In this document: positions 43,564 to 53,324 of the stretch, piece by piece
Layout: each line of letters opens with the position of its first letter
Numbering within the stretch: position 1 is the stretch's first letter
Assembly: GCF_009602465.1 (NCBI RefSeq)
Contig: NZ_WBKP01000006.1
Span: 55,321 to 119,320 of the forward strand
Origin: Cumulibacter manganitolerans
Lineage (GTDB): Bacteria; Actinomycetota; Actinomycetes; Mycobacteriales; Antricoccaceae
Length of the DNA stretch: 64,000 bases
Direction: 5' to 3'
Made by a program: the position numbers and the translations under genes
The notes under the pieces: model-generated
What the model was told of the DNA's origin: nothing
The model's input: the letters and a program-made list of their open reading frames with translations, nothing else
The model's database searches: none

Positions 43564-44532
43564 ATGAGAATGCACCGAACGTTCCGCACCGCACTGACCG
43601 CGGCCGCCGCCACGCTCGCGCTCGCCGTCGCCGGCTGCGCCGGCGACACCAACGTGAACCAGAGCGGCGGCGACGCGGCGAAGGGCGGATCGCTCGCGAA
43701 GGACTACGACCTGAAGGGCGAGTCCTTCGTCGTCGGCTCGAAGGAGTTCACCGAGAACAAGGTCCTCGGCCAGATCACGATCGCGGCGATCCAGGCCGCC
43801 GGCGGCAAGACCGAGGACAAGACGGGCATCAGCGGCACCGCGACGGTCCGCGCCGCCCTGACCTCCGGCGAGATCGACATGTACTGGGACTACACCGGCA
43901 CCGGGTGGGTGAACATCCTCGGCAACACCACGACCAATCTGCCCCCGGACCTGTTCAAGGCCGTCTCGGACGCGGACAAGGCCAACAAGGTCACGTGGAT
44001 CGGCCCGTCGCCGCTCAACAACTCCTACGGTCTGGCGATCAAGAAGGACGTCGCCCAGAAGGAGAAGATCAAGACGATGTCCGACCTCGCGGCCTACCTC
44101 AACAAGAACGCCGACAAGTCCACGATCTGCGCCGCCAGCGAGTTCCTGCAGCGCGACGACGGCCTGCCCGGCGTCGAGAAGGCGTACGGCATGCAGTTCA
44201 AGATCACCGAGCTCGACTTCAACCTGGTGTACCCGCAGGTCGGCAAGGACTGCACGGTCGGCGAGATCACCACGACCGACGGCCGCGTGAAGGCCAACGA
44301 CCTGGTCGCGCTCAAGGACGACAAGAAGTTCTTCGTGCCCTACAACGCCGCGCTGACCGTGCGCAGCGAGGTGGCCGACAAGAGCCCCGACCTGGCGAAG
44401 ATGTTCAAGAAGATCGCCGAGGCGCTCGACAACGAGAAGATGATGGAGCTCAACGGCAAGGTCGACATCGACGGCGACAAGGAAGCCGACGTCGCCAAGG
44501 AGTTCCTGAAGGACGAGGGCTTCATCGGCTAG
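43564..44532 (+). CDS. glycine betaine-type ABC transporter substrate-binding lipoprotein
   Basis: A 322-residue OpuCC/ProX-like binding protein. A signal peptide (RTALTAAAATLALAVAGC) ends in a lipobox with Cys 25. The mature part has VVGSKEFTENKVLGQITIAA near 52, SGEIDMYWDYTGTGWVNILG near 100-120 and an aromatic/Asp-rich quaternary-amine site. GGAGATG-type spacing (AGGAGATGAACCG) precedes ATG 43564. It should capture betaine or choline outside the membrane and hand it to the two permeases. Confidence 0.92.
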   Translation: MRMHRTFRTALTAAAATLALAVAGCAGDTNVNQSGGDAAKGGSLAKDYDLKGESFVVGSKEFTENKVLGQITIAAIQAAGGKTEDKTGISGTATVRAALTSGEIDMYWDYTGTGWVNILGNTTTNLPPDLFKAVSDADKANKVTWIGPSPLNNSYGLAIKKDVAQKEKIKTMSDLAAYLNKNADKSTICAASEFLQRDDGLPGVEKAYGMQFKITELDFNLVYPQVGKDCTVGEITTTDGRVKANDLVALKDDKKFFVPYNAALTVRSEVADKSPDLAKMFKKIAEALDNEKMMELNGKVDIDGDKEADVAKEFLKDEGFIG

Positions 44533-44562
44533 CCCGGCACGGCCGTCGACGGAGCGCCAGCA

Positions 44563-44676
44563 ACGGTCGTCGAGCGAGCGAGGCATGAGCGACGTCGAGA
44601 CGCCGCAAGCCGACAATTCCTCCGCACCATGTCTCGACGTCGCCTCCGCTGGCGCTCCGGCTCGCTCGACGACCGT
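44563..44676. repeat. palindromic dispersed element, copy 2
   Basis: This 114-bp imperfect palindrome has the same ends (ACGGTCGTCGAGCGAG and complement) as the element at 14373-14492 and an identical 46-base right arm. It sits 30 bases after the binding-protein gene, in a convergent gap of 354 bases with no gene. Its left half, 44561-44610, matches 54189-54238 inside scpB at 48 of 50 bases in inverted orientation. Confidence 0.88.
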
Positions 44677-44682
44677 GACCTG

Positions 44683-44880
44683 ACCACGCTCGTCGAGCGA
44701 GCGAGGCACGAGCGACGTCGAGACGACGCAAGCCGACCCGACGTGACATGAGACCACGCTCGTCGAGCGAGCGAGGCACGAGCGACGTCGAGACGACGCA
44801 CCCGACCCGACGTGACATGAGACCACGGTCGTCGAGCGAGCGAGGCACGAGCGACGTCGAGACGACGTACGCCGACAGAC
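44683..44880. repeat. tandem array of about three 70-bp half-elements
   Basis: Units start at 44683, 44753 and 44822, each opening ACCACG(C/G)TCGTCGAGCGAG and containing GAGGCACGAGCGACGTCGAG. The first two end CCCGACGTGACATGAG; the third is cut short beside the hydratase stop. They are repeated left halves of the adjacent palindromic element, so unequal recombination or slippage has expanded it. Confidence 0.88.
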
Positions 44881-44886
44881 CGGCCG

Positions 44887-45654
44887 CTACTTCCTGCGGG
44901 CGGCGGCGAACTGCTGCTTGGCCGTCGCGAAGTCGGCGGACAGCGAGCACACCACCTGCGAGCGCAGCTCGGTCTCCAGGTGCTCGTGGTAGCCCTGGCC
45001 GTAAATGCTCGCGTTCAGCAACTCCTTCGAGTGCCGGACGCCGAACGGCGGCTTGGCCGCGATCGCCGTGGCGATCTCGATCGCGCGGGCGCGGGGGTCG
45101 TCGACGACCTCGTCGGCCAGCCCGATCGCCGCCGCCTCGTCGGCCAGGAGCGGATCGCCGGTGTAGAACACCTTCGCGGACCGCCCCGGACCGATGATCC
45201 GCGGCAGCAGCCAGGTGAGCCCCAGATCGCCCGCCGACATGCCGATCGAGGCGAACGGCGCCACGAACCGCGCGTCGCGTCCGGCGATCCGGATGTCGCA
45301 CGCGGTCGTGAAGGCGAACCCGCCGCCGACCGCGTTCCCTTGCACCGCGGCGATGACCGGCTGCGGCATCGAACGCATCAGCAGGACGGTCGCCACGCTC
45401 TCCCGCATGCTCGCGTACGTCGCGACGACGTCCCCGCCGAAGTCGGACTCGAGGTCCAGGCCGACGCAGAACGACCGGCCCTCCCCGGTGAGCACCACGG
45501 CCCGGACGTCGTCCCGCCGCGAGATCGCCTGCAGCGCGTCGTGCAGCGCGGCGGACGAGCCGGGACCGAGGGCGTTGAGCTTGGCGGGTCTGTTGAACGA
45601 GACGGTGGCGACGCTGTCGACGACGTCGACCAGCACCAGATCGGTGTGGCTCAC
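44887..45654 (-). CDS. enoyl-CoA hydratase/isomerase (crotonase family)
   Basis: A 255-residue crotonase-fold enzyme. Seen: VSFNRPAKLNALGPGSSAAL near residue 18, GEGRSFCVGLDLESDFGG near 58 for the first oxyanion strand, AAVQGNAVGGGFAFTTACDI near 100 for the second, and FASIGMSAGDLGLTWLLPR near 130. GTG 45654 shares GTGA with the reductase stop upstream. It acts in acyl-CoA beta-oxidation or a related lyase/isomerase step; exact substrate unknown. The TAG-side end abuts the tandem repeat array. Confidence 0.9.
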   Translation of the reverse strand: MSHTDLVLVDVVDSVATVSFNRPAKLNALGPGSSAALHDALQAISRRDDVRAVVLTGEGRSFCVGLDLESDFGGDVVATYASMRESVATVLLMRSMPQPVIAAVQGNAVGGGFAFTTACDIRIAGRDARFVAPFASIGMSAGDLGLTWLLPRIIGPGRSAKVFYTGDPLLADEAAAIGLADEVVDDPRARAIEIATAIAAKPPFGVRHSKELLNASIYGQGYHEHLETELRSQVVCSLSADFATAKQQFAAARRK

Positions 45655-46661
45655 TCGGCCACCTTGATGACGACCTTGCCGAAGTTCGCGCCGCGCAGCA
45701 TGCCGATGAACGCGTCGACCGCGTTCTCGAGGCCGTCGGTGATGTCCTCGCGGTACTGCACCTTGCCCTCCTCGATCCACTGGCTCATCTCGCGGCGGAA
45801 CTGCGGCATCTGGTCGGCGAACTCGCGCTGGATGAACCCGCGCAGCGTGAGGCTCTTCTGCAGCACCGCACCCATCAGGGCCGGCACCCGGTTCGGGCCC
45901 TCCGGGAGCGCGGTGGCGTTGTACCCGGAGACCAGACCGCACACCGGCACGCGGCCGAACTCGTTCATGCGCGGCAGCACCGCGTCCCACACCTTGCCGC
46001 CGACGTTCTCGAAGTACACGTCGATCCCGTCCGGGGTCGCCGCCTCGAGCTGCGCGACGAAGTCGTCGGCGCGGTGGTCGACCGCGGCGTCGAACCCGAG
46101 CTCCTTGAGGTAGGCGACCTTCTCCGGGCCGCCCGCGATGCCCACGGCACGCGCGCCCTTGATGCGGGCGATCTGCCCGACGGCCGAGCCGACCGGGCCG
46201 GTGGCGGCGGCGACCACGACGGTCTCCCCCGGCTGCGGCTTGCCGAGGATCAGCAGTCCGGCGTACGCCGTGAACCCGGGCATCCCCAGCACGCCCAGCG
46301 CGGTCGACAGCGGCTGCTTCTGGTCGAGCTTGAACAGGCCCGCGGCCTTCTCCACCGAGTGCGTCTGCCATCCGGCGTAGCCCAGCACGACGTCTCCGGG
46401 GGCGAACCCGTCGGCCCGCGACTCGAGGACCTCCGACACCGTGCCGCCGACCATCGGATCGCCGATCTCGACCTGCGCGGCGTACGACTTGGCGTCGTTC
46501 ATCCGGCCGCGCATGTACGGATCCAGCGACAGGTAGCGGGTCTTCAGCAGCACCTCGCCGTCCCGCGGCTCGGGCAGCGCGACGGTCTCGGTGCGGAAGT
46601 CGTCGTGCGTCGGCTCACCGGTGGGGCGGCCGGCCAGGACGATGCGGGTGGTGTCGGTCAT
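45651..46661 (-). CDS. NADP-dependent oxidoreductase (CurA/PTGR-like MDR)
   Basis: A 336-residue MDR reductase lacking zinc ligands. Seen: [19 protein letters not shown] near 45-63 (the family signature region), [20 protein letters not shown] near 150, [16 protein letters not shown] near 230 and [14 protein letters not shown] near 285. Such enzymes reduce alkenal or alkenone double bonds with NADPH. It is coupled to the crotonase downstream. It diverges from an LLM oxidoreductase across an 86-base gap. Confidence 0.9.
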   Translation of the reverse strand: MTDTTRIVLAGRPTGEPTHDDFRTETVALPEPRDGEVLLKTRYLSLDPYMRGRMNDAKSYAAQVEIGDPMVGGTVSEVLESRADGFAPGDVVLGYAGWQTHSVEKAAGLFKLDQKQPLSTALGVLGMPGFTAYAGLLILGKPQPGETVVVAAATGPVGSAVGQIARIKGARAVGIAGGPEKVAYLKELGFDAAVDHRADDFVAQLEAATPDGIDVYFENVGGKVWDAVLPRMNEFGRVPVCGLVSGYNATALPEGPNRVPALMGAVLQKSLTLRGFIQREFADQMPQFRREMSQWIEEGKVQYREDITDGLENAVDAFIGMLRGANFGKVVIKVAE

Positions 46662-46747
46662 GCGATCTCCTCAAGGGGTTGCGCGGCGCTGCGGCCGGCG
46701 ATGAGTGCTCCGGTCAACCTATCCCCGGGCGCGCATACAGTGTCGGC

Positions 46748-47758
46748 ATGGGTTCCTTCGACGTACCACTGTCCATCCTCGACCTGGCGCTCATCGGCCG
46801 CGGCGAGAGCGTCGCCGACAGCTTCGCCGCGAGCGTCGAGCTGGCGCAACGCGCCGAGCGGTGGGGTTTTCAGCGGATCTGGTACGCCGAGCACCACAAC
46901 ATGCCGACGATCGCCTCCTCGGCCACCAGCGTCCTGATCGGGCACGTCGCCTCGCAGACCGAGTCGATCCGGCTCGGCTCCGGCGGCGTCATGCTGCCCA
47001 ACCACTCGCCGCTGGTCATCGCCGAGCAGTTCGGCACGCTCGCCACGCTCTACCCCGGGCGGATCGACCTCGGCCTCGGTCGCGCCCCGGGCACCGACCC
47101 GGTCACCACCCAGGCGCTGCGGCGTACGGCGTCCGCGGCCGACACCTTCCCCAACGACGTCCTCGAGCTGCAGGGCTACCTCGGCGAGACGTCGCGGGTG
47201 CCGCGGGTCAGCGCCAACCCGGGCAAGGGAACGCACGTGCCGCTGTACATCCTGGGCTCCTCGCTGTACGGCGCGCAGCTCGCGGCCGCGCTCGGCCTGC
47301 CGTACGCGTTCGCGTCGCACTTCGCCCCCGACGCCCTGCACCAGGCGATCACCGTGTACCGCCAGCGCTTCGAGCCCTCCGAGCAGCTCGCCGCGCCGTA
47401 CGTCATCGCCGGCGCCGGCATCATCGCCGCCGACACCGAGGAGGAGGCCGAGCGTCAGCGCGAGCTGTCGCGGCGCGCCCGCTTCCGGTCGCTGTTCGGC
47501 CGCGGCCGCAACCTCACCGACGCGGAGGTCGACGAGCACCTCGCCGGCGCAGGCGGCATGCAGGTCGACCACATGATGACGTACGCCGGCGTGGGGACCG
47601 GCGCGCAGGTCCGCGACTTCCTCGCCCGCTTCCGGGAGCAGACGGCCGCGGACGAGCTGATCCTGGTCTCGAACGCCGTCGAGCGGCAGGCGTGGATGCG
47701 CTCCTTCGAGCTGGTTGCCGAGCACTGCCTGCCCGATCGGGTCGCCGCGACCCGCTAG
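46748..47758 (+). CDS. LLM-class flavin-dependent oxidoreductase (luciferase-like)
   Basis: A 336-residue luciferase-family TIM barrel. Seen: [20 protein letters not shown] at the N-terminus, [20 protein letters not shown] near 40-59, [20 protein letters not shown] near 76, and [20 protein letters not shown] near 102. These match the MsnO8/YhbW-like group with bound FMN. ATG 46748 is preferred to an upstream in-frame ATG at 46679 because similarity begins at residue 2. Function unknown. Confidence 0.9.
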   Translation: MGSFDVPLSILDLALIGRGESVADSFAASVELAQRAERWGFQRIWYAEHHNMPTIASSATSVLIGHVASQTESIRLGSGGVMLPNHSPLVIAEQFGTLATLYPGRIDLGLGRAPGTDPVTTQALRRTASAADTFPNDVLELQGYLGETSRVPRVSANPGKGTHVPLYILGSSLYGAQLAAALGLPYAFASHFAPDALHQAITVYRQRFEPSEQLAAPYVIAGAGIIAADTEEEAERQRELSRRARFRSLFGRGRNLTDAEVDEHLAGAGGMQVDHMMTYAGVGTGAQVRDFLARFREQTAADELILVSNAVERQAWMRSFELVAEHCLPDRVAATR

Positions 47759-47801
47759 CCGCCGCGCCCCCGCCGCTGGGTAGCCGCCTCGCGTTCGCCG
47801 T

Positions 47802-47926
47802 CTCGCGGTGGGTACTACCCCGCTAATCGCGGTTTAGCGGGGTACCACCCACCGCATCTCGCGGGAGCGCGGCGGAAGCCATCGCATCCCGCCTGAGGGG
47901 GTGGAAGCCACCGCATCCGGCCCCCC
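47802..47926. repeat. hairpin-bearing repeat module, copy A
   Basis: The module contains a 21-base near-perfect inverted repeat (47804-47824 with 47834-47854, loop ATCGCGGTT) and a trailing AAGCCACCGCATCCGGC motif. A related copy lies at 49696-49790, so the two flank the NERD-helicase gene. It sits between the convergent LLM oxidoreductase and helicase ends, so it may also terminate transcription. Confidence 0.75.
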
Positions 47927-47954
47927 GGCATCCAGCCCGTCGTGCGGCGGCCGG

Positions 47955-49580
47955 TCAGCCGCCGGCGCGCATGCTGCTGAGCACCTCCCGGCCCCCCACC
48001 TTCTCGATGTACGCCGGATCGGCGCAGATGACGAGCTGCTCCCTCGCCCGCGACAGGCCCACGTAGAGCTTCTCGGTGGCGCGCGGATCATCCCGCTCGT
48101 CGTTCACGGCGAGCACGATCGCATTGCGCTCCAGCCCCTTGAAGCCCAGCACGTGGCCGTAGAACACCTGGTCGTCGTCCCAGAAGGACCGCCAGTACTC
48201 GTCCTGACCCTCCTCCTGCCGGGCGCGCTGCTCGGGGTGCCGCGAGCCGGTGGCCAGCAGCGCGACGTCGCGGGGCGCCCATTCGTCGAGCAGCAGGTCG
48301 ACCTCCGCGTCTGCGGTGTCGAGCGCGTCGTGCGCGGCGCACTCGACCAGCCGCACCTGCGGTCCGTCGAGGTCGCCGAGCGCCATCCTGATCGGCGCGA
48401 GCGTCTGGAACGTGGCGGCGACCTGGCGAGTGTTGCGCAGGTTCTTGTCGAGCACCAGCGGGACCAGACCGGCGGGGATGCGCCCGAACCGCGAGAAGAC
48501 CTGCTGGCCCTCGTCGGTGAAGACCGCGAGGCGGGAGTCCTCGTGGGCTGCGGCGGCCAGGACGGCGAGCCACCAGTCGTCGGCGAAGTCCTGGCCCTCG
48601 TCGATCACGATCGCGTCGAAGAGCTCGCCGGGAGCCTTCGACCGGGCCTGCTCCACCATCAGCGCCGGCAGCTCGCTCTCCCAGTAGCCGCTGTCGTCGT
48701 CGCCCTTGATCGGCGCTCCCCACGCCGCGCCGAGGCCGTGGAAGGTACCGACGTACGCCGGCCGCTGCCCCGCCGGCAGCTGCTCGACGCGGCGCTGCAT
48801 CCACGCGGCGAGGCCGCGCGAGTAGCACATCAGCGCGACCCGGTCGCCCGCGGCGGCGCGCCGCCGGGCGTGCTCCACCGCGAGCCACGTCTTGCCGGTG
48901 CCCGCACCGCCGCGCACGTGGATCCGCGGCAGCATCGCCGCGACGTCCAGGATCAGCGCCTGCTGCTCGGTGCGGCGCTCGACGAGCTCGTCGTTCGCCG
49001 CCGCGCTCGCCTGGAGGTCGCGCTGCGGGAGCGAGCGTCCGCGGAGCGCGAGCCGGATCCGCTCGGTGTCGGCCTCGCCGAACGGCCGCACCACCGACCG
49101 GTCGCGCAGCAGGTCGGCCAGGAAGTCCGCCAGCCGCCACAGGTCGTTGCTGCCGGCGACCTGCTCGCGGCGCGCGTCCGGCAGCGCGAAGTCGTCGGCG
49201 ACGGCGTAGAACGGCATGACGATGGCGTGCGCCCAGCTCGAGTAGTTCTTCAGGCTGGAGTGCTGCCGCAGCCAGGTGATGAGGGCGTACCTGTTGTCGT
49301 AGGCCTGCCCGATCGGGTCGATCCGCTCGGTCCCGGCGCGGTAGCGCATCGTCCAGCCGTCGGGCCCGGCCGCGATGCCGTCGCCCTTGACCTCGACGAC
49401 GACGGCGCCGAGCCCGTGCAGCACGACGACGAAGTCGATCTCGTAGTCGCGGTCGGCGGTCGAGATCCGCTGGCCGCAGATCAGCAGGTCGCGTTCGGAC
49501 AGCTGCGCACGCAGCACCTCGAAGACGCGCTGCTCGCTCTGGGTTGGGAACGACGGCTCGGCGGGAATCACGATCGGCAC
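47955..49580 (-). CDS. NERD-domain nuclease-helicase (UvrD-like SF1)
   Basis: A 541-residue protein. Residues about 10-130 form a NERD domain (SEQRVFEVLRAQLSERDLLI, YEIDFVVVLHGLGAVVVEVK, with the D...ExK nuclease-type triad). Residues 210-540 are an SF1 helicase core with Walker A GGAGTGKTWLA near 228, Walker B DAIVIDEGQDF near 325, a KNLRNTRQVA motif near 388 and GLSRAREQLVI near 515. It is shorter than UvrD. Such proteins are thought to act in DNA repair or defence against foreign DNA. It stands alone, flanked on both sides by copies of the same repeat module. Confidence 0.9.
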   Translation of the reverse strand: MPIVIPAEPSFPTQSEQRVFEVLRAQLSERDLLICGQRISTADRDYEIDFVVVLHGLGAVVVEVKGDGIAAGPDGWTMRYRAGTERIDPIGQAYDNRYALITWLRQHSSLKNYSSWAHAIVMPFYAVADDFALPDARREQVAGSNDLWRLADFLADLLRDRSVVRPFGEADTERIRLALRGRSLPQRDLQASAAANDELVERRTEQQALILDVAAMLPRIHVRGGAGTGKTWLAVEHARRRAAAGDRVALMCYSRGLAAWMQRRVEQLPAGQRPAYVGTFHGLGAAWGAPIKGDDDSGYWESELPALMVEQARSKAPGELFDAIVIDEGQDFADDWWLAVLAAAAHEDSRLAVFTDEGQQVFSRFGRIPAGLVPLVLDKNLRNTRQVAATFQTLAPIRMALGDLDGPQVRLVECAAHDALDTADAEVDLLLDEWAPRDVALLATGSRHPEQRARQEEGQDEYWRSFWDDDQVFYGHVLGFKGLERNAIVLAVNDERDDPRATEKLYVGLSRAREQLVICADPAYIEKVGGREVLSSMRAGG

Positions 49581-49695
49581 GGCCTGATACTCGCAGGTCA
49601 GGGCGACGCTTTCCGCCGGCGGCCGGGGTCTCGCCTGGCTCGCGCGGCCGTCTCCGGCGGCCGCTCCGCCGCTCTCGCGGTAGTCTCGCGACCCT

Positions 49696-49790
49696 CTCGC
49701 GGTGGGTTGTGCCCCGGTAATCGCGCTTTATCGGCGTACTACCCACCGCATCTGGCGGCAGCGGGTAAAAAGCCACCGCATCCGGCGCCC
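49696..49790. repeat. hairpin-bearing repeat module, copy B
   Basis: This is a diverged copy of the module at 47802. Outer arms GCGGTGGGT (49699-49707) and ACCCACCGC (49741-49749) are perfect, inner arms are partly eroded, and it ends with the same AAGCCACCGCATCCGG motif. It follows the der stop by about 30 bases, so it can serve as the der terminator. The rest of 49581-49822 shows no gene. Confidence 0.7.
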
Positions 49791-49822
49791 GGGCCCGCGG
49801 TCGGGCGGCCGGGAGGAACGGA

Positions 49823-51226
49823 TCAGCGCTCGCGGCGCTTGCGCTCCTTGACGCTGATCCGGATGGGCGAGCCGACGAATCCGAAGTCCTCGCGCATCCG
49901 CCGCTCGAGGAACCGCAGGTACTGCGGCTCGAGGAAGCCGGTGGTGAAGATGATGAACCGCGGCGGGCGGGACGACGCCTGGGTCGCGAACAGCACGCGC
50001 GGCTGCTTGCCGCCGCGCACCGGGTGCGGATGCGCCGAGACCACCTCGGACAGCCAGGCGTTGAGCCTCCCGGTGGGCACCCGCGCGTCCCACGACTCCA
50101 GCGCCGTCCGCATGGCCGGGGCGAGCTTGTCGACCGCCCGTCCGGTGAGCGCCGAGATGTTGACGCGCTGCGCCCATGGGATGCGCACCAGCTCGCGGTC
50201 GATCTCGCGATCGAGCATCACGCGGCGGTCCTCGTCCATGAGGTCCCACTTGTTCATCGCCAGCACGAGCGCGCGGCCGGACTCGATCACCTGCGAGATG
50301 ATCCGCTGGTCCTGCTCGTTGATCGGCTCGGACGCATCGAGCAGGACGACGCACACCTCGGCCTGCTCGATCGCCGAGGCGGTGCGCAGCGACGCGTAGT
50401 ACTCCGCGCCGGCGGCGTTCTTGACCCGCTTGCGCAGCCCGGCGGTGTCGACGAAGTGCCAGTCCTCGCCGCCCACCGACACGACGGAGTCGACCGGGTC
50501 GACGGTCGTGCCGGCGACGTTGTCGACGACCGAGCGGGTCTCCTTCGCGAGCTTGTTCAGCAGCGAGGACTTGCCCACGTTCGGCCGGCCCACCAGCGCC
50601 ACGCGGCGCGGTCCGCCGTACGACGCGTAGCTCTCCCGCGGCGCGTCGGGAAGGTGCTCGAGCAGCACGTCCAGCAGGTCGCCGGATCCGCGGCCGTGCA
50701 GCGAGGAGACCGGGTAGGGCTCGCCGAGGCCGAGGTTCCACAGCGCCAGGGCATCGACCTCGCCACGCTCGTCGTCCACCTTGTTGGCGACCAGGATGAC
50801 CGGGACCTTGGCCTTGCGCAGCAACCGGACGGCGGCCTCGTCGGTCGTCGTGGCGCCCACGGAGGAGTCGACGACGAACAGGATCACGTCGGCGGTGCTC
50901 ATCGCGTGCTCGGCCTGCAGCGCGACGGCGCCCTGCAGCCCTTCGGCGTCGGGCTCCCAGCCGCCGGTGTCCATCAGCGTGAACCGGCGTCCGCTCCAGT
51001 TGGCGTCGTACTTGACGCGGTCGCGGGTGACACCGGGAACGTCCTGGACGACGGCGGCGCGCCGGCCGAGGATGCGGTTGACGAGCGTCGACTTGCCGAC
51101 GTTGGGGCGCCCGACCACGGCGACGACGGGTGCGGGGGCGAGCGCCTCGACGTCGTCACCGCCGCCCTCCCCCTGCAGCTCGGCCAGCTCGGTGGTGACC
51201 CACTCGGGGATCTCGGGGTCGGTCAC
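49823..51226 (-). CDS. der: ribosome-biogenesis GTPase Der (EngA)
   Basis: A 467-residue protein with two GTPase domains in tandem. The first P-loop is [12 protein letters not shown] near residue 38, with the TGGW switch. The second is [12 protein letters not shown] near 213, with DTAGLRKR and [11 protein letters not shown]-terminal KH-like domain ([20 protein letters not shown]) follows. It is needed for 50S subunit assembly. GTG 51226 overlaps the cmk stop by GTGA, and the cmk-der order is the conserved actinobacterial arrangement. Confidence 0.96.
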   Translation of the reverse strand: MTDPEIPEWVTTELAELQGEGGGDDVEALAPAPVVAVVGRPNVGKSTLVNRILGRRAAVVQDVPGVTRDRVKYDANWSGRRFTLMDTGGWEPDAEGLQGAVALQAEHAMSTADVILFVVDSSVGATTTDEAAVRLLRKAKVPVILVANKVDDERGEVDALALWNLGLGEPYPVSSLHGRGSGDLLDVLLEHLPDAPRESYASYGGPRRVALVGRPNVGKSSLLNKLAKETRSVVDNVAGTTVDPVDSVVSVGGEDWHFVDTAGLRKRVKNAAGAEYYASLRTASAIEQAEVCVVLLDASEPINEQDQRIISQVIESGRALVLAMNKWDLMDEDRRVMLDREIDRELVRIPWAQRVNISALTGRAVDKLAPAMRTALESWDARVPTGRLNAWLSEVVSAHPHPVRGGKQPRVLFATQASSRPPRFIIFTTGFLEPQYLRFLERRMREDFGFVGSPIRISVKERKRRER

Positions 51227-51906
51227 GGTGCCTGCTCTCGGTCGGAATCGGCGATGATCTGCAGCACGGCGTCGATGGACCCGGCGAGATCGAGGTGCGA
51301 GGTGTCGAGGGTGACGACACCGTCGGCGGCGGTGTGGAAGTTGGTGACGGTGGCGTCCTTGGCGTCGCGGTCGACGATCTCGGTGACGGTCTGCGACATC
51401 GTCGCGCTCGTCACCTCGTCGTGCAGCTCGGCGGTCCGCCGCGCCACACGCGCCTCGGGGTGGGCGGTGATCAGGATGCGCACCTCGGCGTCCGGCGCGA
51501 CCACCGTCGTGGTGTCGCGGCCCTCGAGGACGATCTCGCCGCCGGCGATGATCTGCTGCTGGCGGCGCACGAGCTCGCGGCGTACGCCGAGGTTGGTCGC
51601 CACGGCGGAGACGATCAGCGAGACCGCCGAGGTGCGGATCGCGTCGGTGACGTCGGTGCCGTTGACGACGATCCGCTGGTCGTCGGGATCGGTCGGCATC
51701 GGCAGGTCCATCTCGCGGGAGAACCGTTCCACAGCGGCGGTGTCCTCGACGTCGATGCCCTCCAGGGCGGCGCCGTACGCGACGGCGCGGTACATCGCAC
51801 CGGTGTCGAGGTAACGCATGCCCAGCTCGCGGGCGATCGCCTTCGAGACGCTCGACTTGCCCGAGCCGGACGGGCCGTCGATGGCGATGACTCCACGCAA
51901 CGTCAC
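51223..51906 (-). CDS. cmk: cytidylate kinase
   Basis: A 227-residue kinase phosphorylating CMP/dCMP with ATP. Seen: P-loop [17 protein letters not shown] (8-24), the substrate segment [17 protein letters not shown] near 33-49, and [19 protein letters not shown] near 125 with the CMP-binding Arg. GTG 51906 shares GTGA with the chorismate mutase stop; the longer frame to 52047 runs through that gene. Length and layout match the family. Confidence 0.95.
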   Translation of the reverse strand: MTLRGVIAIDGPSGSGKSSVSKAIARELGMRYLDTGAMYRAVAYGAALEGIDVEDTAAVERFSREMDLPMPTDPDDQRIVVNGTDVTDAIRTSAVSLIVSAVATNLGVRRELVRRQQQIIAGGEIVLEGRDTTTVVAPDAEVRILITAHPEARVARRTAELHDEVTSATMSQTVTEIVDRDAKDATVTNFHTAADGVVTLDTSHLDLAGSIDAVLQIIADSDREQAP

Positions 51907-52265
51907 TGGGCGATGTCCCTGCGGAGGGCGGCGGCGCCGCGGAGGTAGACGTGCTGGATGTCCTGGCGCGCCTTGTCGGTCTCGACGTGCGCCATCAACC
52001 GGATCACCCGCGGCATCGCGCCGGCGACCGGGATCTCGGTCGAGCACATCAGCGGGACGTCGGTGAAGCCCATGAGGCGGGCCGCATGCGCCGGGAAGTC
52101 GCTCGTCAGATCCGGCGTCACGGTGAAGATGACGCTGATCATGTCGTCGATGGTGAGTCCGTTGCGGTTCATCACCTCGGTGACGAGCTCGGCGGTCGCT
52201 TCGTGCAGCGCCGCGACCTCGTCGCGGTCGATCTGCACGGCGCCACGGACGGCACGCACGGCCAC
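51903..52265 (-). CDS. aroH: chorismate mutase, AroH type
   Basis: A 120-residue enzyme converting chorismate to prephenate. It starts [16 protein letters not shown], with the catalytic Arg in RAVRGA, and has [20 protein letters not shown] near 48 and [20 protein letters not shown] near 88. GTG 52265 is preferred over ATG 52304 because GGAAGGGGAAG stands just upstream and the AroH fold begins there. It is coupled to cmk. Confidence 0.92.
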   Translation of the reverse strand: MAVRAVRGAVQIDRDEVAALHEATAELVTEVMNRNGLTIDDMISVIFTVTPDLTSDFPAHAARLMGFTDVPLMCSTEIPVAGAMPRVIRLMAHVETDKARQDIQHVYLRGAAALRRDIAQ

Positions 52266-52347
52266 GGCTTCCCCTTCCGGTCGCAGCCCTTCCGACGAGG
52301 GCATCCGGTCAAGTCTACCGGCCTGCGCCCAGGTGCCTGCGGCTCGC

Positions 52348-52410
52348 CGTTCTGCGGGGCAGCCAGTGACGCTATCGGGCGGATACCGTGTCTGGCTGCC
52401 CCGCAGAACG
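52348..52410. terminator. perfect 19-bp hairpin after rluB
   Basis: The 19-base arm 52348-52366 (CGTTCTGCGGGGCAGCCAG) is exactly complementary to 52392-52410 with a 25-base loop. It lies 51 bases past the rluB stop, before aroH, in a 195-base gap with no other visible feature. It probably ends rluB transcription in part. Confidence 0.65.
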
Positions 52411-52460
52411 TCCCGGGTCGGGGCCGTCGGGCGTGGCCGTGCCTCGGCGGCCGGGCCCGG

Positions 52461-53324
52461 CTACTCCTGGACGGCGGCGTGCAGGTCGGCGATCTCCTTG
52501 GAGTTCAGCGGACGGATGATGCCCGAGCGCTGCGCGCCCAGGTGCACCGGACCGAACTTCGTGCGGGCGAGGCTCTGCACGGGGTGCCCGACGGCCTCGA
52601 GCAGCCGGCGCACGATGTGCTTGCGTCCCTCGTGCAGCACCACCTCGACCATCACCCGGTTGCCGAACTGCTCGATGAGCCGGAACGAGTCGACCCGCGC
52701 CGGCCCGTCCTCGAGCTCGATGCCCGCGCGCAGCCGCTTGCCGACGTCCTTCGCCACCGGGCCGATGATCTCGGCGATGTAGGTCTTCTGGACGCCGAAC
52801 GAGGGGTGCGCGAGCTTGTGCGCGAGTGCCCCGTCGTTGGTCAGCAGCAGCAGGCCCTCGGTGTCGGAGTCGAGCCGCCCGATGTGGAACAGCCGGATGC
52901 CGCGCTCGGTGTAGGACTCGATGTAGTCGGCGATCGTGTACCGGCCGCGGTCGTCGCTCATGGCCGACAGGACGCCGGCCGGCTTGTTGAACGCCAGGTA
53001 CACCATGTCGTCGCGGGTCTCGATGCGCGCGCCGTCCACCTGCACGATGTCGCTCTGCGGGTCGACGCGCATCCCGAGCGAGGCGCGCTTGCCGTTGACG
53101 GTGACCTGCCCGCGCGAGATGAGGTCCTCGCAGACGCGGCGGCTGCCGACGCCCGCGCGCGCCAGCACCTTCTGCAGGCGCTCGCCGCGGGGGTCGTGCT
53201 GGTCGTCGGACGCCGCCGGGGCGTCCTGGCGGGGCAGATCGAACTCGGCGTCGGCGAGCGCGAACTCCTCGTCGTCCTCGTCGTAGAACTCGCCGCCGAG
53301 GTCGACGTCGTAGGTCTTGCTCAT
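52461..53324 (-). CDS. rluB: 23S rRNA pseudouridine synthase RluB
   Basis: A 287-residue enzyme. An acidic N-terminal tail (YDEDDEEFALADAEFD) precedes an S4 RNA-binding domain (RLQKVLARAGVGSRRVCEDL near 50-70). The catalytic RsuA/RluB core follows with the Asp in FHIGRLDSDTEGLLLLTND near 147 and VVLHEGRKHIVRRLLEAVGH near 228. It makes pseudouridine in 23S rRNA helix 93 in the known family. ATG 53324 overlaps the scpB stop; both position and partners are conserved in actinobacteria. Confidence 0.94.
   Translation of the reverse strand: MSKTYDVDLGGEFYDEDDEEFALADAEFDLPRQDAPAASDDQHDPRGERLQKVLARAGVGSRRVCEDLISRGQVTVNGKRASLGMRVDPQSDIVQVDGARIETRDDMVYLAFNKPAGVLSAMSDDRGRYTIADYIESYTERGIRLFHIGRLDSDTEGLLLLTNDGALAHKLAHPSFGVQKTYIAEIIGPVAKDVGKRLRAGIELEDGPARVDSFRLIEQFGNRVMVEVVLHEGRKHIVRRLLEAVGHPVQSLARTKFGPVHLGAQRSGIIRPLNSKEIADLHAAVQE

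Noticed and set aside
44683..44880. 70-bp repeats considered as a CRISPR or an attachment site
   Set aside because: Repeats are head-to-tail without variable spacers and derive from the neighbouring palindrome; no integrase is adjacent.
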